DNA from: Nitzschia sp. pyKryTriq1
Lineage: Eukaryota > Bacillariophyta > Bacillariophyceae > Bacillariales > Bacillariaceae
Assembly (NCBI GenBank): GCA_956465555.1
Contig: OY101123.1
Span: 558,001-622,000, forward strand
Length of the DNA stretch: 64,000 nt
Reading direction: 5' to 3'
The position numbers were made by a program, and so were the translations under genes. The notes under the pieces are model-generated. The model was not told the origin of the DNA. It did no database searches and saw only the letters and a list, made by a program, of their open reading frames with translations. Positions 31,521 through 41,661 of the stretch are shown here, piece after piece (positions within the stretch are counted from its first letter, which is position 1; each line of letters begins with the position of its first letter).

Positions 31521-32847
31521 ATGAAAGGCCAGCTAAACCACGCAACCAGTATGCCAGTGCTTTGCCCGAGCGACGATGAAAGCTCCAACCAGTCCCAATC
31601 CACTACGAGCCCTTCCGAGGTTAACACCACTGACATTCATAAGTCTGCCAGCACGGTCAACTTTGGTCTTGGTGATGAGGAGGAAATTCAGACTGCGGTC
31701 GCTCCCCACATCGGTCACAAGAAAGTATTGGTCACTGGTGGCGCTGGATTCATTGGAAGCAACGTCGCACAGCAGCTTCTTGCCCGCGGGGACGATGTGG
31801 TCATTGTTGACGAAATGAACGATTACTATGATGTTCGTATCAAAGAATCCAATCTTCGACTTCTCCGTGAAGCGTACCCTGATAAAAAGCGCTTGAGCAT
31901 TTACAAGGGAGATATCTGCGACGAAGAGTTCATTACGAACGTGTTCGAGCAGGAGCAACCCAAGTGGGTGTGTCACATGGCAGCTCGCGCAGGAGTTCGT
32001 CCCTCGATCCAGGATCCCTTCGTGTACATCCATTCCAATATCAAGGGAACAACTCAGCTTATGGAGTTGTCCCACAAGTTTGGAGTAGAGAACTTTGTCT
32101 TTGCCTCCTCCTCTTCAGTTTACGGAGGATCCAAATCGTGCTACTTTTCGGAGGATGAAAATGTCGACAATCCTGTTTCGCCCTACGCTGCATCCAAGAA
32201 AGCCTGTGAGTTGCTCGCTTACACCTACCACCATTTGTATCAGCTCAACGTTTCGGGCCTTCGCTTCTTTACCGTATACGGCCCCCGTGGTCGCCCCGAT
32301 ATGGCGCCATTCAAATTCATTGATCGCGTCAGCCGAGGAGTCGAGATTCAGCAATTTGGTGATGGCTCGTCGTCCCGAGACTACACTTACATCGACGACA
32401 TTGTCGATGGTGTCATTCGCGCAATCGATCGTAGGCACACGTACGAGGTCTTCAACCTTGGAAAGGGATCAGGCACTTCTTTAAAGGAATTCATTGATCT
32501 CGTCCAAAAGCATACGGGAAAGAAAGCCACTATCAAGGTGATGCCTGATCAGCCTGGAGATGTTCGTAAGTAGCCACCTTTGACAAAGAAAAGCCTCGAC
32601 CTAGTTTTTGCACCGGAACTAACTCCCCGTGTTTCCACAATTTCTTATTGCAGCATACACTTGTGCCGACGTCAGCAAAGCTTACGAGCTCCTTGGCTAC
32701 AAGGCCACTGTCCCGTTTGAGGAGGGAATCCGCCGCACCGTCAAATGGTACAATGAGGCCTACAGCAAGAAGGAAATCGATGTCTGCCCTGAGATGCAAG
32801 CTAACGGTATGGGCCGCGCGCCCTCCATGGTGGACTTGAAGTGCTAG
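31521..32847 (+). CDS. GAE: UDP-glucuronate 4-epimerase
   Basis: Two exons: 31521-32565 and 32654-32847. The donor is GTAAGT and the acceptor is ATTGCAG; the junction gives Val-Pro-Tyr-Thr (412 residues). The enzyme interconverts UDP-glucuronate and UDP-galacturonate using bound NAD, supplying acidic sugars for wall and extracellular polysaccharides. It is an extended short-chain dehydrogenase: Thr-Gly-Gly-Ala-Gly-Phe-Ile-Gly (72-79) binds NAD; Ser197-Ser199 followed by Val-Tyr, and Tyr222-x3-Lys226 form the active site. Arg-Phe-Phe-Thr-Val-Tyr-Gly-Pro-Arg-Gly-Arg-Pro-Asp-Met-Ala is the signature of the UDP-glucuronate epimerase branch. Plant enzymes carry an N-terminal membrane anchor; this one has a hydrophilic 66-residue extension with no such helix, so it may be cytosolic. 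Confidence 0.92.
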
Positions 32848-33011
32848 AGGGTCGAATGAATCTGGCATGAGATTATGGAAATCAAACACACGCAAAACTG
32901 CAGTCAGTTCACATATTTCACTATTTTCGTTTTAGTGGAAGGACGAGTACAGCTCAAATTTCTGCAAACGAAATCTTTGTAGGAGTATTGTACTAAACGC
33001 ATTAGGAATCA

Positions 33012-33590
33012 CTACATTCTCGTTAATACAAAAATATTGCCCTTGTCTCCTCGAGTTAGACGCAATTCATCATCAAGATAGGTGATGTCCAAGAACCCTT
33101 TGAACTGCTCGGGTGCATCAAAGCCGACCGGTCCAATACTGAAACGCTTGAATTGAACATTTGCGAGCTTGTCATTTTGAGGACTGAGCTCGGCCGTTAT
33201 TTTTCTTGGAACCTTGATGCCAAAATAGCTCACCACCTCCGAATTTTCAGCCATTAGTGAAGGAGTGTCGATCTTCTGCACAATTGGCCCGATCCGCGGA
33301 AAATCTCCTTTTCCAATGATCGAGTCAGACGTTGAATACACCAGCGACCAGTCTGCATTGATGAGGGGCGATTTCAGGGGCTTTCGCGTTGGGTTGAGTC
33401 TCTCAAGTTTGACAAAAAGATCCTTTATCCTTTCGGTTTGTTCAGGAGTAGCCTCAATACCTCGCTTAGTTTCATAGGAAAGGTCGAGCAGGTCAGCTTT
33501 CAGTTTTTGCCGGACGCCATCGAAGATGAATGCAGACGTCGTGGATGCGATTGCCCGGAGCAGAAGGGGGAAGACGGTTGTCTTCACCAT
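33012..33590 (-). CDS. PAP/fibrillin-domain plastid lipid-associated protein
   Basis: I start at the Met at 33590, which gives 192 residues; the frame upstream is open but has no signal-like sequence. Residues 1-22 are hydrophobic with an Ala-Phe pair (Ser-Thr-Thr-Ser-Ala-Phe-Ile-Phe), consistent with a diatom signal peptide ending in an Ala/Phe plastid motif. The body matches the PAP/fibrillin domain: Asp-Trp-Ser-Leu-Val-Tyr-Ser-Thr-Ser-Asp, an Ile-Gly-Pro-Ile-Val-Gln strand, a central beta barrel, and the C-terminal Asp-Asp-Glu-Leu-Arg-Leu-Thr-Arg-Gly-Asp-Lys-Gly-Asn-Ile-Phe-Val-Leu. Family members sit on plastoglobules and thylakoids and bind lipids or quinones. It converges with the epimerase, with only 164 bp between stop codons. 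Confidence 0.85.
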   Translation of the reverse strand: MVKTTVFPLLLRAIASTTSAFIFDGVRQKLKADLLDLSYETKRGIEATPEQTERIKDLFVKLERLNPTRKPLKSPLINADWSLVYSTSDSIIGKGDFPRIGPIVQKIDTPSLMAENSEVVSYFGIKVPRKITAELSPQNDKLANVQFKRFSIGPVGFDAPEQFKGFLDITYLDDELRLTRGDKGNIFVLTRM

Positions 33591-34499
33591 CTTGCTAGTG
33601 TCGGATCCTGCACTATTTCCGCTGATGTATACGTGGTGGTGAATGCCTCTTCCAGCAAGCGATGGATAATGTAAACCTCCCTTTCCACTCTGACCATTGA
33701 CCATCCCGTGTCTACGAGTACAGGAGAGAGCTGTCGTCGACTGTCGACTACCGCGTTACCGGTACGCGGTACGGGTAGGTGTTGTTGTTTTTGGCCGCAT
33801 AGTTTCCAACGCTGAGTCAGTCATAGTCGCAGGGTATATTTTGGCGGGAACTATGCGATGATGATTTTCAGTCGTGGATAGTTTTTCGATCAAGTCCAAG
33901 ACCGCGCCTACCCGTACGAGTATGGTGGGGTGGTGAGAGGAAGCGCAGGTAGAGCGAAAAGGCGGCACCACTGAAGAAGACGAAAGACAAACCCAATCTG
34001 GTACTAATAGTAGTAGTAGTAGTAGTAGTAGTAAAGTAGCAGAGCAAAAGTAAATGGATAGTTATTCACTTTTTCTAGAAGGAGTAGCCGGTATTCTTGC
34101 TAGTAGGAAGGTCAAGAACTTCGAAAAACGAACTAGCGTTCCATCTTCTTCGAGGACAAGGACATACTACGGTACTACTAATCGAGATCGTTCTGCATTC
34201 AAGTTGAAAATGAAAACGTACTATTGCTTGAAATGATACTAGTACTTCGTACTATCGATTTGATCTCAAAACTGCTTCTTGTTATTCTTGGACTTTTCTT
34301 CTTCAGGACATAATTGGATGTAGTCCCAACTGCTCTTCTATCTCTGGTGCTCTCTTGACTATGCATCGTCTACTGTACATGCAAATTTCAGTTTACAATG
34401 TAGCGTTTTCGTCTAATCAGTCTTCGTTGTGCCTGTACGAGTAACCTTCCCACTAGCCCTCCTACGAGCTTACCCCATGCGAGGAAACGTGGTGACGGA
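33591..34499. other. Intergenic region with GTAC cluster and TAG microsatellite
   Basis: A GTTACCGGTACGCGGTAC cluster lies at 33754-33775, upstream of the PAP/fibrillin start codon, and a TAG trinucleotide run at 34008-34033. CTAG/TAGTA words recur at 34074-34110. No gene is recognised. Confidence 0.5.
34008..34033. repeat. TAG trinucleotide microsatellite
   Basis: More than eight perfect TAG units in an intergenic spacer. Confidence 0.9.
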
Positions 34500-35126
34500 T
34501 CATACAGCAGCAATGTCTTCACAGTCGGCTTTGGTGATTCTTGGTGGCTCAAAGTATTTCATGAGGTGATCTACCTCCTCAGAGGCCTGTGAGTCACTGC
34601 CTGAATACCCGTAGTCTTCCGCTCTCAATTCAGGAACGTCACCCGGCGAGAAAGAACGGTTCTTGTTGGGCGAATCAACGACCTTCCCCATCACCAAGCG
34701 AGTCTTCTTTCTTGGATTCTCATGACTTGAATCGCTGTCCCGTCGAGCCATCTTCTCGGGTCTATACTTCTTGTGGCGCACGTCTAGACCTTCCCGCAAA
34801 GCCTGAGCCGTCTTCTCTGTTGCCTTCTTATCGGAAACCTCGACCCAGCAAGCGTCGCTGTCCCCGGTGCGCTTCAAGAACCGTCCTCCTTTTGCTTTTA
34901 TTTGATTCACAATACGCCGCGCAATGACAGCCTTCTCTTTCTTTCGTGCCGCCAAGTATTCCGGCATATGATCTGAAACTATAGTACGGAATCGTTTGTT
35001 GCCCGGGTGGTTGTTCGTGGCACCGCCGCGCCCACTCAGGACATCATTTTCTGCGATCGTGGCCATCAATGCTGCTTCCTTCTCGTTTGTTGTTGTGAGT
35101 CTTGATTCTTCGATTGAGGATACCAT
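34500..35126 (-). CDS. Small DUF6824-domain protein
   Basis: A 208-residue single-exon protein. The DUF6824 domain starts almost at the N-terminus (about residues 27-115): Glu-Asn-Asp-Val-Leu-Ser-Gly-Arg-Gly-Gly-Ala-Thr-Asn, Gly-Asn-Lys-Arg-Phe-Arg, a Lys/Arg helix with Ala-Arg-Arg-Ile-Val, Lys-Gly-Gly-Arg-Phe-Leu-Lys, Trp-Val-Glu-Val and Gln-Ala-Leu-Arg-Glu-Gly-Leu-Asp-Val. A basic stretch follows (about 115-140: Lys-Lys-Tyr-Arg-Pro-Glu-Lys, Arg-Lys-Lys-Thr-Arg), then an acidic Ser-rich tail. Its domain aligns closely by eye with the one in the 673-residue protein at 22374, but it lacks the Pro/His/Tyr-rich arm. The Cys of the other protein (Leu-Cys-Gly-Arg-Gly) is Ser here. The molecular role is unknown; nuclear location is inferred. 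Confidence 0.8.
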   Translation of the reverse strand: MVSSIEESRLTTTNEKEAALMATIAENDVLSGRGGATNNHPGNKRFRTIVSDHMPEYLAARKKEKAVIARRIVNQIKAKGGRFLKRTGDSDACWVEVSDKKATEKTAQALREGLDVRHKKYRPEKMARRDSDSSHENPRKKTRLVMGKVVDSPNKNRSFSPGDVPELRAEDYGYSGSDSQASEEVDHLMKYFEPPRITKADCEDIAAV

Positions 35127-35796
35127 CGTTGTCGTTTGTTGGTTGTATGTGAGTCTTGATTCTTTGGCGGGTGGTGTTTGTAGACAAGTATGATCTTACT
35201 GCTCGCCTCTGCTGTGGAAATGAATTGTGATGGCGCGTTCTCATAAAAAGAAAAGAAGTTCGTCTTTAGTTGTCGTGATGACACGCGGTGGTTTTCGCCG
35301 GGCTTCCGGATGCATGGCGCATCAAAACACGAAAGAGTTTTCCACGATTGAACATGTGTGTCTGTCTACCGGTACTCATACAGTACCTGGTACCTGTGCC
35401 GTACATAGTGGGTCATTCCCGAAATTGTCGTACCCAGATCCGAGTCTGGGTACGTGCGCACCAGATCTGGGTCCCGTCCGTGCGTCTGTCAGTAGTAGGG
35501 AATCTTCCTCTCCATCAGAGGCGAACTTGAGTTCTCATCCCCCAAAAAACTGTCGAGCCAGTCGAGCCTGACAATCACTTTCCTCATCACTCGATACCTC
35601 TAACTACAATGTGCACACTCTAGAGTTTCAAAAACTGATTCAAATCAAACAGAAGGATAACACTATTAATCTTAGAATGTCAGATAGACTGTGTCAAAAA
35701 AGATTGGCGCTCTTAGCTCTTTATTCCTTCATTTTTGATGTGATAGTACCTTGAATTCCATTTATATTCCTCTGCGCAACAGAGCTTTAGCACAAG
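35127..35796. promoter_or_regulatory. Spacer upstream of small DUF6824 gene, with GTAC cluster
   Basis: GGTAC/GTACC words and an AGATCCGAGTCTGGGTACG/AGATCTGGGTCCCG near-repeat lie at 35369-35485, upstream of the minus-strand DUF6824 gene. The right end leads into a retroelement fragment and may be part of its leader. Confidence 0.45.
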
Positions 35797-36273
35797 ATGT
35801 CAAGGAGAGGAGGTACCGAAGGAAATAATCTACTGGTGGATGCACAGCAATTGGCACAGATCGTCAATGCAATCCAGTCATTGATCAATCCTCAGCAACT
35901 ACCGCAACCACCGGCGGCACAATTCTCCTTGACACCTTATGGTTGAGTGCTGGACCCATTGAGCAAAAGAGATGGGGACCTATACTCACAAGCAATCAAG
36001 AAGTTCGAGCCACTACTATTTGATGGGCAACTAATCAACTTGCAGTCGTTCGTGGACAAGGTCAAACAGCGAGCGGCCCACTTGCAGTGCAGTGGCATTT
36101 ATGACCTAAGAACCATGGGGCAAATCACCATGAATCACGGCATCTTTGCGGACACCGCCTTTCGCTCCGCCTGCAAATCCGCAGGCCAAACTATCAGTTT
36201 TTGCGGTGTCAATGCGCATCATCAGAATGGAGTCGCGGAGAAAAGAATTCGAGACCTCCGCGACATGTATTAA
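35797..36273 (+). mobile_element. Internally deleted Copia-type retroelement fragment (gag start fused to integrase end)
   Basis: One reading frame of 159 codons starts with Met-Ser-Arg-Arg-Gly-Gly-Thr-Glu-Gly-Asn and is broken once by TGA at 35944-35946. The first part matches, nearly codon for codon, the start of the remnant at 57223 on the other strand, so it is the gag-like N-terminus. At about 36110 the frame switches without loss of phase to a sequence ending in Gly-Val-Asn-Ala-His-His-Gln-Asn-Gly-Val-Ala-Glu-Lys, the conserved end of the Copia integrase catalytic core (the last acidic residue of the D-D-E triad lies here). Most of gag, protease and integrase is therefore missing, as are reverse transcriptase and RNase H. 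A CGA to TGA change, judged from the other copy, made the stop. Non-functional remnant. Confidence 0.8.
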
Positions 36274-36933
36274 TGATGTATTCAAATAGATTGTGATTGC
36301 GATGCGATGATGACTCTTGTTGATGATGATCAGAGAAGATCTTGTGCAGCGCTCGACTGTGCCGGTCATCGGTCATCGCAATCCAATATCATAATAACGT
36401 ATATACTGACGGACGTTCATGACTGGAGCGAGTCCTGGATCCAAAACGGAATTGTCTTCTCAAGCATGTAACAATCATAGTTTCTTTATTTGTTGTTACG
36501 ATATCTTCTCATGCCGTCCATAATCCATGGCTCTTGAGCTGCATGGCTCATCGAATGTGAATGTCGATGTCGATGTATAGAACCAGCAAAGATTTGTAGT
36601 TCGCCGGATATTGCTTGCACACAAGCGCACTTGCCCCTCCTCTGGATTCATTCGTCCAATCAGACAATGCAGCATGCCTCATCGAAAATCAAGCGAAATG
36701 TCGGAGAGTGCGAGTTTGCTGGGTTGTTCGGACTGTTGGTCGGCAGAAATGATCGAGTCTCAGTAACATCTCACCTGCGCGAGTGATAGCACGGTTTCAT
36801 TTTCGGGTACATTGGTGGTCTTTGTTGTCTTGTCGGCTTCGTCATTCTCCCGAAGCAACGTTGGCATCTCGGGTAGGTCGAAATATTTTTGCAGTCGCTG
36901 ACATGAAACGAAGCATTCCGATAAACCATTGCT
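36274..36933. other. Intergenic region, no gene
   Basis: This spacer lies between the retroelement fragment and the 3' end of the PPR gene. It has GATGAT-rich stretches and a GTCGATGTCGATG repeat near 36565. No LTR could be recognised. Confidence 0.5.
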
Positions 36934-39569
36934 TTAAATTATGCGGAAACCAGAGTCCACGTTATTCCAACCTTTGGATTGAAAAAAGGTATCGCTATCG
37001 CGTTGCCTTCGGTTGTCGCGCTTCAAGTTCGCTCCCCAAAGGCGGAATCCTGAGTCCACTCGATTCCAGCCGTGCTTCTTAAATAGTTCATCGTCGTAGT
37101 CATCAACACTCGTTAACCCATAAAGATCGGACTCTTCCGCCCAGGTCACCGCAAAGCGACTCGTCATAATGGTCTGGACTGCGCGTTTCCTACTTTCGAG
37201 CTGTCCTTCTCCCCATTCAAGCTTCTCCGCGTCTCGAAGCACTCCAGCAATGAAACGCACGTCTGATGCTTGCAAGCTACCATTCCTTCCATTCTCGATC
37301 ATGGCTTTTAAGATACTGTGAGGCAAACAAGAAGATTTTGGAACGAGTGAGAATCGCCAGTGTCAGCCAACTTCAAAATTGTGTCCGCCCACATAACTTA
37401 CATGTCCACCAAACGATTGTCGGGTGTTATTCGTCTTCGGAACTTCATTTCCTCGTAAAGTCTGCGAGCTTCCCTGGATCCATCGTAGGCAACCTTTTTC
37501 AGCACAGAAGTCATCATTGTGGAGTAGGATATCACATCTGGTCGAGCCTTGGATTTCGGGTCCTCAAAGAAGCGTTCGAAGGTTTTTTTGGCGGCATCAT
37601 CTCTATCGCATCTGACGCAGACATCAAGCCATGCATTAATCGCGGGAACGTCGGGTCTTCGGATAGCGCGAAACCTGTCCATGGCTCCATTAAAGTCTCC
37701 AGCAGCTCCTAACACCTGAACCAATGCGGTGGATATGCGAATGTTGCTTGTGGAGATGATTCCATCCTGTTCCAGTTTTTCCACAAGCGACAGAGCTTCT
37801 GCCACTCTGGGGTGGGGACATTTGCCAAAGGCGCCAACCAAGACGGAGATCGTCACCGTATTTGGACGGACCCCTTCTCTCATCATGTCTTTCAATAGCA
37901 CAATGGCCTCATCCACATAACGATCATAAAACTGGTCATGAAAAGCGCTGTCATGATGAACGAGCCCTGAAATAAAGGCATTGTAGGTGACGACTCGAGG
38001 ACGAAGACCCAAGGACTTCATGTAGGCCAACATCTTCTTGGCTTGATCGACCTTCTTATTCTTTGCCAGCGCTCCGACCAAACACGTATACGTGAATTCA
38101 TTCGGTTCTACTCCTCGAAGTTTCATTTTCTTCAATATTTCTAGAGCTTTCGTCATTTCCCCACTTTTCGCTAAGCCATCCACAGCTGTGGTGTATGCTT
38201 CAGCATTTGGATGGGAGCGGTCTCGTTTCGTACTTGTTGCTGGTGCTGTGTATAGCTCGAGAATATCTTCTACTGCATTAAAGTCTTGTGCTTTCACAGC
38301 CGCCTGAACCAAAGTGTTGGTCGTCACATGGTCCCACACCTTTCTTGTCTCCATTTCATTTGCAAGCTGTTTTGCTTCGGCGAGCATTCCTCGATTGGCC
38401 AGACCTTTCAGAAAAATGTTATACGTCCTTTTACTTGGCACAGGGCACCGAGAGGGATCGAACAGGATGGGATACTCGATTGAGAAATTATTGTTTTCAA
38501 CCGTTGGATTCGTCATGAACTCAAAAACTTCTTGCGCACTATCAAATGCGCCGCAATTGATGTACGCATCAATCAAACTGTTCAACATGATAGTATCAGA
38601 CTCGACACCGCTGGCTTCGGCATGCCCCAGTAGCATGTTCACATTTTGCAGGTCACCAAGTTTTCCGTAACCTTTCAAAAGGATCGAGAAAGCAACAGGG
38701 GATAGAAGCGGTGCATTTGCTGTTCGTTCTTGTAATGCCACTATCCGATGGGCCATATCCATTCGTCCGCAATTAGTGTACGCATTGAGAACCAAATTGA
38801 AGTCATTCTCGAAAAGGCGGACAGTGCTTCCGGCCTCCAAATTACGCACACCAACGCCCGTGACCAGGCGTTGTAATATTCTGTAGGCAGCATCGGCATT
38901 GTCTAATCTCCCGCTCCATGTTTTCATCGGCATCACCTCGTTGAGGCCAGTCAAAGCTTTCAACGCACTCAAGAGGATAGGCTTGGGAATCTCATTGAAT
39001 GGCGATACAAGTGAAGAGCTTGAAAGCTGAGCTTGCAAGAGATCAACACCCAAGGAAATTCGAGACTTTGATGCATTCCCTCGATAAGGTGGTACAAAGG
39101 AACTCGTGTAAAAGGTGTGAAAGGCTTCATCGATGGCTGTCGATATCTCCAAGCGGTCATTTCCCTGCACTACGGTTTCGTCCTCCAGAAATTCAAGCAT
39201 GCCCAATATCAGCTTCCTGGCGCCTTCAAAGTCCTGCTTTCGAAGGAAAGTTCCAACTCGTCGGCGGATTTCTTGCATTTCGGAAGGACTGGGCTCCGCC
39301 TTTCGAATCATCGCCGAGTCGTCTGTCTGCTTCGGATCGGCACCCTGTCTCGTAGGAGTAGCTGCTAGTTCCACCGATATCCTCTGCCCAGCATTAGCTT
39401 GCAATAGATTTCGTTTCTTCACAGCGACGTCCATACTAGATGAACCATACGAAAACGCCATCACGTGCCGATATGACGACAGTGAGATCGCAAGGAAAAT
39501 ACAAAACTGGGCTCTTCTTCGCATCCTCTTCCACGAATTGTTGGTCGTCGTCTCTCGTCGTCGATCCAT
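36934..39569 (-). CDS. Pentatricopeptide repeat (PPR) protein, probably plastid-targeted
   Basis: Two exons: 39569-37402 and 37315-36934, with donor GTAAGT and acceptor CTCACAG; the phase-2 junction makes Ile (849 residues). PPR proteins bind organelle RNA and control its processing, stability or translation. Near the N-terminus a basic stretch is followed by a hydrophobic core (about residues 22-35) and Val-Met-Ala-Phe-Ser-Tyr-Gly, a good diatom signal-peptide plus Ala/Phe plastid import site; the next 60 residues are Ser/Thr/Ala/Arg-rich as in a transit peptide. At least eight PPR motifs are visible between about 270 and 700, for example Tyr-Thr-Cys-Leu-Val-Gly-Ala-Leu-Ala-Lys and Val-Thr-Tyr-Asn-Ala-Phe-Ile-Ser-Gly. 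The short second exon adds a 127-residue tail without PPRs that ends in two similar Gly-Trp-Asn-x-Val-Asp-Ser-Gly-Phe-Arg motifs. RNA target unknown. Confidence 0.85.
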
Positions 39570-40329
39570 CGTAAGTCCACAACAGCGACACGTAGCGTAG
39601 TGAAATCAGATGATTTCGAAATAGATGAACCTCTACTATCTCATGGACCCAGCCTGGTATTTCTGCAAAAATGCGGCAATGCTTTGTTGGCGGCAGATTG
39701 AAAGAAGATTGTCGTTGCGAGTTATATTATTGCGTCATGCAACCTGCATACATGCATGTTCTTCCTGATGATGATGATGAAGAATGATGATGATGTGTTG
39801 AGTTGGAATGCACTCACCAATCAAAGCAGATCGTTAGCACGCACTGCAACGAGCAAAAGCTGACCACACGCAGAAGCAACGCGAGACGATCGTGCGCTGA
39901 CGCACGCACTTCCTCAATATTTCTGCCGCCGGCACCCTTCTCTCACGACGACTCAGACGACCCAAAATTCTATTCCATTGCACGGTCGACGGTCGGTCAG
40001 ACAGAGGTGGACCGATTTCTGAGATTGAAGATGATCGGTGGATGGTCATTGGTGATCGGTGACCGATCGAGATCGCGACGAACGCGCGATAATGAGCGAT
40101 GCGATCTTTTGACTTAAAAAAAAAGGAAGATGATGTTTTGATCGATGATCGAAGAAGAAAAGAATAATCATCATCAGAATGATGCTGGTTGTCTTCGTCG
40201 GCTTCGACTGTACCTTTTATAGTACATTGACATTGTTAGTACAGCGCAGCATCTTCTAGCCAGCATATCTCTTTTGTCGAAATCATTAAAAAACGAAAGA
40301 CAGGACACAAACTAGCTTGAAGACGAACC
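39570..40329. promoter_or_regulatory. Divergent promoter region of PPR and methyltransferase-like genes
   Basis: It holds two promoters. GATGAT runs occur near 39766-39793, and A/GATGATCGA-rich sequence at 40110-40180. A TTTTATAGTACATTG stretch at 40213-40230 is a possible TATA-like site about 110 bp upstream of the plus-strand ATG; this is a guess. No gene is seen. Confidence 0.45.
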
Positions 40330-41271
40330 ATGATGACAGCGAAGAACAAGTATAGCCGACCGTTGGACAGAACTCCTCTTATCATGTCAATGCTACTGCT
40401 TTCGGTCGCCCATGAAGCTCACGCATTTGTGCCAACCCGAGCAAATTATCGTCCGAAGATTCACAATTCGCAACTCTATGAATGGAAAGACAAGGGAGAA
40501 GCCTCCTATTCCGACAACTGGCTGTTGAACTTTCACAATCAAGTCCAGAGCGATCGCATATTGACAACCAACTCGTTGGCAGTATGGAATGAACAACTAG
40601 AACAAGAGCAGGCTCAAATTCGGGATTGGCAAGACGCCTTTCAACGCAATAATTTGGCGGATTTCACGCCTCCCATGACAGCGGCGGGCATGAATTGTTT
40701 ACTGATTGGAGATAATCTTGGAGAGCCGCGAAATCCAAATCAACGCAATCATTTTCAGACCAAATTACCATGGGAAGATGAGCCAGAAGCCGATATTACT
40801 TCCTTGCAAGTCATTCGTCCAGATGCCAATGATGATACGCAGGAATCGCCTTCCATGATCCAAACATCTCTAGTATCCTTGCCGTCGACGACCTTGTCAA
40901 ATACATCACCGAACTGCCATTCCTCATCTGACTCCAGTAGCAGTCTCCAAATCCCCAAAGTCGCAGCTGTTTATGATTGTATTGTCGATCAAGGATTATT
41001 GGGATCAGTCTTGGACGATCCCTCTCAAGTCCGTTCCTTGTTACTGGAAGCGGCCACAGCCTTGCGAGAACATGGGATATATGTCCTCTCGACAAGCCAT
41101 TTCCAACCTCGCCATCGCACACTATTGGAAGAGTTGACCCATGATTGTGGTTTGGAATGGGAATTTGAATTGGATGGCATTTCAGATGAGACGCAACAAG
41201 TATCGGTCGCGCGACGCTTCAACGCGGGAGCCATGCCATCGGTAGGCAAATTATCGCGGTACCACCCATGA
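40330..41271 (+). CDS. Plastid-targeted methyltransferase-like protein
   Basis: A 313-residue single-exon protein. A short basic start is followed by a hydrophobic core and Ala-His-Glu-Ala-His-Ala-Phe-Val-Pro (about residues 27-35), a near-consensus diatom ASAFAP plastid import motif. Internal Met residues (for example residue 19) could also serve as start. After a hydrophilic transit-like part, the sequence has a Gly-Met-Asn-Cys-Leu-Leu-Ile-Gly-Asp-Asn strand, a Ser-rich loop, and Val-Tyr-Asp-Cys-Ile-Val-Asp-Gln-Gly-Leu-Leu-Gly-Ser-Val (about 218-231). The last is the post-IV region of class I SAM-dependent methyltransferases, which often reads Tyr-Asp-x-Ile-x-Asp-Lys-Gly. The Gly-rich SAM loop itself is not clear, so either the domain is divergent or SAM is not bound. 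Confidence 0.55.
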   Translation: MMTAKNKYSRPLDRTPLIMSMLLLSVAHEAHAFVPTRANYRPKIHNSQLYEWKDKGEASYSDNWLLNFHNQVQSDRILTTNSLAVWNEQLEQEQAQIRDWQDAFQRNNLADFTPPMTAAGMNCLLIGDNLGEPRNPNQRNHFQTKLPWEDEPEADITSLQVIRPDANDDTQESPSMIQTSLVSLPSTTLSNTSPNCHSSSDSSSSLQIPKVAAVYDCIVDQGLLGSVLDDPSQVRSLLLEAATALREHGIYVLSTSHFQPRHRTLLEELTHDCGLEWEFELDGISDETQQVSVARRFNAGAMPSVGKLSRYHP

Positions 41272-41661
41272 TCCAAGAAAGACCAACAGTAGTATTTGTG
41301 GTGCATCCCATTTCCGTCACATGATGGGATATCACTGCGAGAACGAGCTAAGCAGTCAGTCGATGTTGCACGGTAGCAATCCAGGGACGAAGAAACTAGA
41401 CTATACGTGTCAAAACTAGCAGCGAGCAAGGACATAAAAGAAACAGTAGTAGCGACAAAGGATAGAAAACGGAACAAACGCCTATACGGGTCGATCCTAA
41501 AATCTCTAGACTACGACTTCTTCTCTCGAACAGGAATACTTGTGTAGGTATACCAAGTAGGAATCCAAGAGCAAGGTCTCCTGGTAAATGAAATATGTGT
41601 GTATGCATGGCTAAGAGAAAAACGAGCATGTGATTTGTAGCTACCTGTACGTGCTATTACA
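41272..41661. other. Convergent 3' spacer
   Basis: The 3' flanks of the methyltransferase-like (+) and enoyl-CoA hydratase-like (-) genes. No gene or strong motif is seen. Confidence 0.5.
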
